This document shows, one piece after another, positions 57,537 to 64,000 of a stretch of 64,000 bases of DNA (position 1 is its first letter; the number at the start of each line of letters is the position of its first letter). Origin of the DNA: Peribacillus frigoritolerans (GTDB lineage: Bacteria > Bacillota > Bacilli > Bacillales > DSM-1321); contig JAUPFL010000002.1 in assembly GCA_030562215.1 (NCBI GenBank), positions 1 to 64,000 of the forward strand, in the 5' to 3' direction. The position numbers and the translations under genes were made by a program. The notes below the pieces were generated by a model. That model ran no database searches, was not told where the DNA came from, and saw only the letters and a list, made by a program, of their open reading frames with translations.

Positions 57537-57556
57537 TTTTGAATACGTATTCAAAA
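57537..57556. promoter_or_regulatory. 20-bp palindromic operator between SDR and alcohol dehydrogenase genes
   Basis: TTTTGAATACGTATTCAAAA is perfectly palindromic and identical to the core of the site at 56686-56729. It sits 3 bp after the SDR stop, ending just before the AGGAGG of the next gene, so a bound repressor could block both elongation and a secondary promoter. Confidence 0.8.
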
Positions 57557-57565
57557 GGAGGGTGA

Positions 57566-58755
57566 ATGATGTCTATTGCTCAAAATATAATCCAAGATTT
57601 TCGAATGCCGACAGTTTTCCGGGTTGGTGTTGGGGCATTTACGACGTTAGTAAAGGAAATCGAAGAGCTGGGAGCCAAGAAGGTTGCGATTGTAAGTGAC
57701 AAGGGTTTGGAAAAAGTTGGCGTTGTTCAAAAAGTGTTGGATCATATTAAGCCTCTATCCGTACCAACCATTACATATACGGAGATTTCGGGAGAGCCGA
57801 CGTTTCAGCTATTGAAGGAGGCCGTACTTACGCTAGATGCCGAAAAATGTGATGTAATCATCGGAATCGGCGGGGAAGTGCACTGGATGTAGCAAAAGCA
57901 ACAGCAGCTTTATGCGGGAAAGACGATATAACAAGTTATCTAAACGGTGAAAAAGTGGTGAAATCGAGAGCGGTTAAATGCATTCTTTTACCGACAACTT
58001 CAGGAACAGGTTCGGAAGTGACGATGAATGCCATTTTCGGTGATGAAGAACAGCAAGTAAAAAGAGGGATCGTAAGCCCGGTATTCCTTCCGGATGTAGC
58101 GATCATCGATCCGGAATTGACCATTTCCTGCCCGGCACGAGTTACTGCGGCATCAGGGGTGGACGCCTTTACACATGCCATTGAATCTTATATTGCCATC
58201 AAGGCTACACCGCTTACGAAAGTTTATTCAGAGAAAGCAATGAAACTATTTCCTTCGAACATTACGAGAGCTGTCCATAACGGAAATGATTTGGATGCAC
58301 GGACAGGAATGAGCTGGGTTAGTTCGTTAGCAGGTGTGGCTCTAGCAAATGCAGGGGTTGGGGCGGTTCATGCACTAGCCTATCCGCTAGGCGGTAAATA
58401 TCATATTGAGCATGGTGTTGCAAATGCCCTTTTAATGCCATTCGTTTTCGAAGTGATTGGGAAAACATGCACGGAAGAAATGATGGAGGTAGCGACCTTT
58501 TTACAGCTGGGTGATTTCAAATCACAGCCAAGCGAAGCATTGAAGGCAGTTGTTGATTATATGTATCAGCTTCTGGAGGATCTTGACTTACCTACATCGT
58601 TATCAGAACTTGGGATTGAGGAGGACTCATTACCGATGCTGGCGGAACAGGCGGCAAAAATTGATCGCTTGCTATCGAACACTCCTTATAAGCTAAATGA
58701 ACAAAAGATTCTCGGAATCTATCAAAGTGTCTTTAAAGGAAGGGTGGGAAACTGA
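57566..58755 (+). CDS. Iron-containing alcohol dehydrogenase (frameshifted)
   Basis: About 397 residues, ATG 57566 or 57569 after AGGAGGGTG. NAD-binding GGGS region (IIGIGGGSALDVAKATAAL after repairing one base near 57878), then LLPTTSGTGSEVT, and metal-binding histidines in DAFTHAIESY and AVHALAYPLGGKYHIEHG. Oxidises or reduces a primary alcohol/aldehyde or a hydroxyacid. Followed one base later by an aldehyde dehydrogenase, indicating sequential oxidation of an alcohol to an acid. Confidence 0.9.
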
Positions 58756-58756
58756 C

Positions 58757-60193
58757 TTGATCACGACAAATTCCCATAAAAAGAGATTATACATCGGCGG
58801 CGAGTGGCTGGAAGGAAATGATCATTACGATCTTCGGTCTCCTTATTCCGGCAAAGTGATCGCGCAAGTGCCTTTGGCAGAAAAGGAGACGGTACTAAAA
58901 GCGATAGAATGTGCCGAACAAGGTGCAAAAGAAATGAAAAAGCTAACAGCCCTTGAGCGCTCCAATATCTTGGAACGTGCAGCCGAAATTTTCAAGGAAA
59001 GACTTGAGGAATGTGCATTAATACTCGCTAAGGAAAATGCTAAGCCATTAAAGGCGGCAAGGGGCGAAATTTTACGCACGATTGAAACATACAAGTTTGC
59101 AGCAGAAGAGGCAAAACGGATTCATGGTGAAACGATTCCGATGGATGCCGCTAAAAATGGCAAAGGCCGCTTTGCTTATACAAAGCGTGAACCGCTCGGC
59201 GTCATTGCTGCCATCACACCATTTAACTTTCCATTTAATTTAGCGGCACATAAGCTTGGTCCCGCGTTTGCTGCAGGCAACTCGGTCATTTTAAAACCGG
59301 CTTCACAGACACCGCTTAGTGCATTGGCCGCAGCCGGAATTTTTGAAGAAGCAGGTTTACCTAAAGGCGCCCTGAATGTTGTCACAGGTAAAGGAAGCGT
59401 CGTCGGCGATGTATTGGTCACTGATCCGAGAATTAAAATGGTCACATTTACAGGAAGTGTCGAAGTCGGTTTGGGGATCAAAGAAAGAGCTGGCTTGAAA
59501 AAGGTGACATTGGAGCTTGGTTCCAATTCTGCTGTCATTATCGACAGTGCTGCTGACTTGGATGCCGTTGCACAGCGCTGTGTCGAAGGTTCCATTGCCT
59601 ATTCAGGTCAGGTTTGCATCTCTGTCCAACGAATTTATGTACAGGAAGATTTATATGAGTCATTTTTGCAAAAGTTTACCGAAAAGACGAAGCAGCTAAA
59701 ATTTGGAGATCCGGAATCGGAAGATACAGATCTTTCCGCGTTGATCAGTATAAATGAAGCAAAACGAGTGGAAGGGTGGATCGAATCGGCTAGAAACGCT
59801 GGAACGGAAATCGCATATGGCGGTCAAAGAACAGGTGCAATCCTTCATCCAACCATTATCAAAAATGCGGGTTCAACACAGGAAGTAAGCTGCCAAGAAG
59901 CATTTGCTCCCATCGTTTCAGTCAATTCCTATAAAAAATGGGATGAAGCCATCGACCTTGTGAATGATTCTTTATACGGCCTCCAAGCAGGAGTCTATAC
60001 GACTTCGATGCCAAAAGCTTTTGATGCTGTTGAACGGCTTGAGGTCGGAGGTGTCATCGTGAATGACATACCATCATTCAGGGTGGACCACATGCCATAT
60101 GGCGGAGTGAAAAACAGCGGGACTGGCAGGGAAGGGATTAAGTATTCAGTCGAGGAAATGACTGAATTAAAACTAGCCGTCTTTACTCTCTAA
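58757..60193 (+). CDS. NAD(P)-dependent aldehyde dehydrogenase
   Basis: 478 residues from TTG 58757 (GGGTGGG upstream, one base after the ADH stop); the frame also runs back to 58697 inside adhE-type sequence but is then out of family register. Motifs: ITPFNFPFNLAAHKLGPAFA, FTGSVEVG, VTLELGSNSAVI (general-base Glu) and SGQVCISVQRIYV (catalytic Cys), NDIPSFRVDHMPYGGVKNSG. Typical of the lactaldehyde/succinate-semialdehyde-type ALDH. Intact. Confidence 0.9.
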   Translation: MITTNSHKKRLYIGGEWLEGNDHYDLRSPYSGKVIAQVPLAEKETVLKAIECAEQGAKEMKKLTALERSNILERAAEIFKERLEECALILAKENAKPLKAARGEILRTIETYKFAAEEAKRIHGETIPMDAAKNGKGRFAYTKREPLGVIAAITPFNFPFNLAAHKLGPAFAAGNSVILKPASQTPLSALAAAGIFEEAGLPKGALNVVTGKGSVVGDVLVTDPRIKMVTFTGSVEVGLGIKERAGLKKVTLELGSNSAVIIDSAADLDAVAQRCVEGSIAYSGQVCISVQRIYVQEDLYESFLQKFTEKTKQLKFGDPESEDTDLSALISINEAKRVEGWIESARNAGTEIAYGGQRTGAILHPTIIKNAGSTQEVSCQEAFAPIVSVNSYKKWDEAIDLVNDSLYGLQAGVYTTSMPKAFDAVERLEVGGVIVNDIPSFRVDHMPYGGVKNSGTGREGIKYSVEEMTELKLAVFTL

Positions 60194-60245
60194 ATAGCGC
60201 GGTCATGAAAATAAAAAATTAACGAACACGGAAGGGGAAATTAAA

Positions 60246-60868
60246 TTGTCAGTACAAGAGCCTAAAGTAAAAAAAGCGGTAACGAATGAGGAAATGGAAA
60301 ACAATTGGATCGTCCGTTTTGACCAAATGAAATCAAAAGGAATACCGTTAATGTTCATTGATAGTATCATTCCGGGTCATCAACGTATCAACTATACATT
60401 AATTGGGGATACAGCAAGCGAAAATGATAATTTCACACCTGAAATTACCGAACCGCATGGTTTTCAAATCGGAATGGTGAAAGCCCAAAAGGAAACGGTC
60501 CTGCTTACCATACGCATGATTACATTGAATCCTTCCTTCCTCTCTCAGGAAAATGGCGTTTCTACTGGGGGAAGGGTCCTGATGAAATTGATGGCGAAAC
60601 GATCATCGACCAATGGGACTTAATTTCATTACCGCCAGGCTTATGGAGAGGTTTCGAAAACATCAGTGAAGAAGATGCTTGGATCTTCGCCGTTCTTGAA
60701 CAACATAAAGTATTTGATGGAAAAGACCCTTACTGGTCGCCAAAAGTGATCAAGGATGCAGCTGAATATGGATTCTTTGCCAATGATTTAGGCAAAATGA
60801 TTAAACCGGATAACTTTGAAGAACTTGAAAAGGAAATTGCGGATAAATTGAAAATGGGTGAAAAATAA
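60246..60868 (+). CDS. Cupin-domain protein (frameshifted)
   Basis: About 207 residues from TTG 60246 (GGAAGGGG upstream). After repairing one missing C near 60488, the cupin strand reads APKGNGPAYHTHDYIESFLP then LSGKWRFYWG, with HTHDYIE carrying the metal-binding His/Glu set and LPPGLWRGFENISEEDAWIF the second motif. Could be an isomerase, dioxygenase or a sensor-like sugar acid protein. Located between ALDH and a hydrolase in the LacI-controlled operon. Confidence 0.8.
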
Positions 60869-60870
60869 GG

Positions 60871-61569
60871 ATGGGTAAAGTACCGCTCATTTTGCTTCCG
60901 GGTACGCTTTGTGATGAGCGTCTATGGGAAATGGTGAACCTATCAGATCTAGCAGATGTGAAAGTCTGTGAAGTATCGAAGGCTGCTACTATAGAAGGAA
61001 TCGCAAAGTCGGTATTGGAAGAGGCACCTGATAAGTTTGCACTTGCAGGCTTATCCCTAGGTGGCATCATTTCTCTGGAAATCATGCGAATAGCACCGAA
61101 ACGGGTCATGAAATTGGCATTGCTTGATACAAATCCAAATCCTCCTAGCCTGGAACAAATCGAAGGCTGGGAGAGGTTCATCGAAATGGCGAATAATGGT
61201 CAATTTCTCGATATTACACTCCATCATCTTCTCCCGGTGTTAATCCATCCAGACCGGAGAAATGATGAAGCATTAGTTTCAAAGATCATCGATATGGCTG
61301 AAAAAGTCGGCAAAGAAGGGTATATCAATCAGTTAAAAGCCGTGATGACGCGCTCTGACCAACGTCCCATCCTTGCTACTATTGAATGCCCGACCATGAT
61401 TCTGGCAGGAAAGGAAGACAGGGTATGTCCTGTTCATATGTCTGAATTTCTAAAAGAGAACATCCCGGCGGCGAGTCTTGAAATCATTAGTCATTCGGGC
61501 CATTTAAGTACGTTAGAACAGCCTGAAAAAGTGAGCGCTGCAATGAGGAAATGGTTGTCAGGTAATTGA
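60871..61569 (+). CDS. Alpha/beta-fold hydrolase
   Basis: 232 residues, ATG 60871 two bases after the cupin stop with AAGGATGGG context. PLILLPGTLCDERLW is the oxyanion region, FALAGLSLGGIISLEIM the nucleophile elbow (GLSLGG, catalytic Ser), LAGKEDRVCP the acid and ISHSGHLSTLEQPE the catalytic His. Ester or C-C bond hydrolase; may open a lactone or ester intermediate in the pathway. Intact. Confidence 0.85.
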   Translation: MGKVPLILLPGTLCDERLWEMVNLSDLADVKVCEVSKAATIEGIAKSVLEEAPDKFALAGLSLGGIISLEIMRIAPKRVMKLALLDTNPNPPSLEQIEGWERFIEMANNGQFLDITLHHLLPVLIHPDRRNDEALVSKIIDMAEKVGKEGYINQLKAVMTRSDQRPILATIECPTMILAGKEDRVCPVHMSEFLKENIPAASLEIISHSGHLSTLEQPEKVSAAMRKWLSGN

Positions 61570-61638
61570 AGTGCCGGGAACTGGACGTGATTTTGCAGCA
61601 TGGAACGAGATACAGTCTGTAGAAAGAGAGGGAAGACG

Positions 61639-62415
61639 ATGAAGAATAATGCCATAAAGGGCAAAATCAAACGCGGGGAACAAGTTCTTGGTGCATTTTT
61701 AGGGATAAATTCCCCGCCATTAGTCGAAATGCTCGGTTATGCCGGCTTTGATTTCGTCGTAATAGATGACGAGCATGGTGCATTTAGTGCATCAGAGCTT
61801 GAAAACATTATCCGTACGGCAGATTCTGTTGGGGTTGTCCCGATCGTCCGGGTGTCATATGACCCTTCCAGTATTCAAAAGGCTTTAGATCGCGGAGCAA
61901 AAGGTGTACAAGTACCAATGGTCAATACAAAAGAAGAGGCACTTGAGGTAGTTAAGCGGGCTAAATTCCCTCCATATGGAAATAGAGGAGTATCGTATTC
62001 CACCAGACCGGCGCGTTACGGCAAAGATGGCGGAAAACCCTATTTAGATGAGAGTAATGAAAATGTTATGATAATTGTGCATATTGAAACGCAAGCTGCA
62101 GCAAACAATTTTGAAGAAATTGCAACAGTTCCTGGTATTGATTTGGCATTTATCGGTTCTACAGACCTCTCGGTGAACATGGGATACCAACTAGAAGGCG
62201 CAAGTCATCCTGAAGTGCAAAGTGTCATCGATGAACTGTTCATAAAAGGGAAAGAGCTCGATATGCCAATTGGTACCGTAGCCAGTAACAGCGCTGCCGC
62301 TAATGCGGCTTTTGACAAAGGCGCCCATTATGTCGGGGTCATATTGAATAATGTGATTACGTCTGCGTTAAATGATGTTGTCTCAGCAAGCAAGGCCACT
62401 CAATCTGTTAAATGA
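61639..62415 (+). CDS. HpcH/HpaI-family aldolase
   Basis: 258 residues from ATG 61639 after GAGAGGGAAG (an upstream ATG at 61600 has no site). TIM barrel with LGAFLGINSPPLVEMLGYAG, FVVIDDEHGAFSASELENII (metal-binding E/D), RVSYDPSSIQKALDRGAKGV, VPMVNTKEEA and IETQAAANNFEEIATVPGID then LAFIGSTDLS. Class II pyruvate aldolase cleaving 2-keto-3-deoxy or 4-hydroxy-2-oxo acids to pyruvate plus an aldehyde. This is the clearest indicator that the locus ends in pyruvate. The ATGA overlap couples it to the next gene. Confidence 0.9.
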   Translation: MKNNAIKGKIKRGEQVLGAFLGINSPPLVEMLGYAGFDFVVIDDEHGAFSASELENIIRTADSVGVVPIVRVSYDPSSIQKALDRGAKGVQVPMVNTKEEALEVVKRAKFPPYGNRGVSYSTRPARYGKDGGKPYLDESNENVMIIVHIETQAAANNFEEIATVPGIDLAFIGSTDLSVNMGYQLEGASHPEVQSVIDELFIKGKELDMPIGTVASNSAAANAAFDKGAHYVGVILNNVITSALNDVVSASKATQSVK

Positions 62416-63710
62416 CTTTACAAGAAGTACAGCATTTTGACGAAACTACTTTATACGAAAAGGATGGTAATAATGGCAGAAAAAAGACAGGTTCAGTGCA
62501 AGTAGCTCCAAAAGAAGAAAAAACAACAATGAATGCAAGCCAACCGGTCAAGAAAACACCGAACTTCATCTTCTATGCGGATGCTGAAGACGTTAATATG
62601 CTCGATACAAAAGATGATTATGATTACATTAATATAGAAGAAACGAATCAAAAGAAACAGAGAATGAACGGCTTTGACCCGGAATACAACAACATCGTTG
62701 ATTATATTGTGAAAATCACACGGCAAATCTGGAAAGAGAAAGACATCGGACTTATTTACGATACGTATAGCACAAGCATATCCGTTCATAAAGGGTTGAT
62801 CAATAGCCATGGGGTTAACGAAGTTATCTCAGGTACGCTGCAAACACTGCATGCTTTTCCGGATCGGAAAGGGCTGGGATGGAGTGTAATTTGGTCAGGG
62901 GATGATGAAGCAGGATTTTTCACTTCACACCGGGGCCGTTCTGTTGCAACGAACCTTGGAGATAGTTTATACGGTCCTGCCACTGGAAAGAAAGTGATGT
63001 TCAGAACAAGCGCTGATTGTATGATCTTAAATAATAAGATTTACGAAGAATGGCTTGTGATGGATACATATCATCTGGTCCTGCAACTTGGCTTGGATCC
63101 GGTCGAGTTTGCTAAAAAAATGGCTAAAAGTACGCAGAAGCTTGCTCCTGCTATACAGTTTGGATTTAAGGAGACAGCAGAAACAGGGCTACCTCCAAAA
63201 CTATTCACGCCATCCTCTGATGAGTTCGAGATAGGGGAGTTCATGCAGCTTGTATTCAATCGAATTTGGGCTCGGCGCTCATTTAACTTTGTTCGGGAAT
63301 ATTATGAGGAAAATGCAGTCGTTCATTATGTCTGCAACAAGGATGTAATCGGAGTAAGTGAAATTCAAGGAATGTTCATGAGCCTCTTTGCCTCCATACC
63401 GAATGGGAAGGTGATTCTTGAGAGGGTAACTTGTAATAGACGCGGCTCTGACAGTGATTGGGATGTAGCGGTTCGCTGGAGAATACAAGGAGTGCACGAA
63501 GGAACGGGATACTTCGGAGCCCCTAGCGGAAAAGCCATTGATATTGCCGGCATCAGCCACTATAAAATCCGTAATGAAAAAATCTCAGAGGAATGGCTAT
63601 TGTTTGATGGAATGGAAGTGTTGCGTCAAATCTATTTGCCAGATGAAAAAGAATCACAACAAGATGGGGAAACCACAATGGATGATGGGAATTTTACCGG
63701 CGTATCATGA
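62412..63710 (+). CDS. Tandem NTF2-fold/SnoaL-like protein
   Basis: 432 residues. Two SnoaL/NTF2-like domains: the first about 90-240 (DIGLIYDTYSTSISVHKGLI, DCMILNNKIYEEWLVMDTYH) and the second about 285-415 (FVREYYEENAVVHYVCNKDV, IAGISHYKIRNEKISEEWLL). The ATG at 62412 overlaps the aldolase stop. A frameshift at the N-terminus is possible because MAEKRQVQ occurs in another frame at 62474. Enzymatic or ligand-binding pocket of unknown chemistry; such double SnoaL proteins accompany HisD-like dehydrogenases in some catabolic clusters. Low-complexity N-terminal 80 residues. Confidence 0.8.
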   Translation: MTLQEVQHFDETTLYEKDGNNGRKKTGSVQVAPKEEKTTMNASQPVKKTPNFIFYADAEDVNMLDTKDDYDYINIEETNQKKQRMNGFDPEYNNIVDYIVKITRQIWKEKDIGLIYDTYSTSISVHKGLINSHGVNEVISGTLQTLHAFPDRKGLGWSVIWSGDDEAGFFTSHRGRSVATNLGDSLYGPATGKKVMFRTSADCMILNNKIYEEWLVMDTYHLVLQLGLDPVEFAKKMAKSTQKLAPAIQFGFKETAETGLPPKLFTPSSDEFEIGEFMQLVFNRIWARRSFNFVREYYEENAVVHYVCNKDVIGVSEIQGMFMSLFASIPNGKVILERVTCNRRGSDSDWDVAVRWRIQGVHEGTGYFGAPSGKAIDIAGISHYKIRNEKISEEWLLFDGMEVLRQIYLPDEKESQQDGETTMDDGNFTGVS

Positions 63711-63719
63711 TTGCCAGTT

Positions 63720-63745
63720 GACGGCTGTGCTGCAGCCGTCTCTTC
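63720..63745 (+). terminator. Weak hairpin between SnoaL-like and HisD-like genes
   Basis: GACGGCTG and CAGCCGTC pair around TGCTG, followed only by TCTTC. Probably partial termination. Confidence 0.4.
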
Positions 63746-63773
63746 ACTAAACAACGATTAGGGGGAAAATAGG

Positions 63774-64000
63774 ATGGAATATATGAAAAAAGCGGACGTA
63801 GTTGAACAGACCTCTTCACATGATGTGGAACAAACGGTGAAGTCAATTATTGAAAATGTAAAAGCAGGCGGGGATGATGCCGTACGGGAATATGAAAAAA
63901 ATTCGGTGATTCCGATCGTCCGGTCCGGGTTAGTGAAGAGGAGATCGAGCATTGTATCAGGACTCTTCCAGAAGAGGTAAAGGTGCTGATCGATCGAGTT
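63774..64000 (+). CDS. Histidinol dehydrogenase-like (HisD/HpsN-like) protein, N-terminal part (frameshifted)
   Basis: ATG 63774 after GGGGGAAAA; runs off the window. IIENVKAGGDDAVREYEKNS, then GDSDRPVRVSEEEIEHCIRT and LPEEVKVLIDRV, match the N-terminus of HisD-family NAD-dependent dehydrogenases, where I..V...G..A...Y..KF is conserved. One missing base near 63905 breaks it. In catabolic operons such members act on diol or sulfonate substrates (e.g. sulfopropanediol dehydrogenase HpsN) rather than histidine. Confidence 0.75.

Overview
The window looks like chromosome of an aerobic spore-forming Bacillaceae (Firmicutes, roughly 40% GC). Support comes from AGGAGG-type ribosome sites, sigma-A promoters, a consensus CcpA (cre) site, a spore germination locus, YfmQ and DUF1540 proteins, and a heterocycloanthracin/sonorensin-type peptide cluster. 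A Peribacillus-like member is my guess from memory of gene content; nothing here proves the species. About 45 single-base frameshifts, nearly all a missing base in a short homopolymer run, break otherwise well-conserved genes. I therefore treat most broken genes as intact CDSs with sequence errors and reserve 'pseudogene' for fragments that lack large parts.

Layout. 1-2.2 kb: end of a peptide-type ABC binding protein, then a 570-bp tandem repeat. 2.3-7.8 kb: three tandem cytosine-deaminase-like amidohydrolases and an NCS2 uracil/xanthine permease. 8.1-14.0 kb: a thiazole/oxazole-modified peptide (TOMM) cluster with precursor, ThiF-like maturation protein, cyclodehydratase and SagB-type dehydrogenase. 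14.2-21.5 kb: a MocR regulator, dispersed repeats, YfmQ, and a leftward PTS EIICB-NanE operon with an RpiR regulator and a cre-overlapped promoter. 21.7-28.1 kb: a PotABCD-like ABC transporter embedded in a purine salvage operon (nucleoside hydrolase, adenine deaminase).

28.35-30.7 kb: a MutS2 paralog without the Smr domain, preceded by a roughly 410-nt leader with its own promoter, a seven-residue leader ORF and three successive terminator hairpins. This has the layout of ribosome-stalling attenuation. 31-37.3 kb: EamA exporter and LysR regulator, a LysR remnant, small proteins, a lipoprotein, an ECF41 sigma factor with a matching promoter before its carboxymuconolactone-decarboxylase partner, and YbjQ. 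37.6-39.4 kb: a decayed germination receptor locus. 39.6-44.1 kb: LytS/LytT with a CstA/BtsT-type transporter, probably a pyruvate-type circuit.

44.5-45.95 kb: a minisatellite of 21-bp units in a 164-bp higher-order repeat, abutting an O-methyltransferase fragment. 46.1-49.4 kb: MarR, LtrA, FMN reductase and isochorismatase; a shared palindrome suggests that MarR controls itself and the isochorismatase. 50-54 kb: an MtlR-like PRD regulator driving duplicated UlaB-type IIB and UlaA-type IIC genes. 54.1 kb: a Cof-type HAD phosphatase. 55.5-64 kb: a LacI-controlled catabolic locus (SDR, iron alcohol dehydrogenase, aldehyde dehydrogenase, cupin, alpha/beta hydrolase, HpaI aldolase, double NTF2-fold protein, HisD-like dehydrogenase) with two strong palindromic operators and an unknown substrate.
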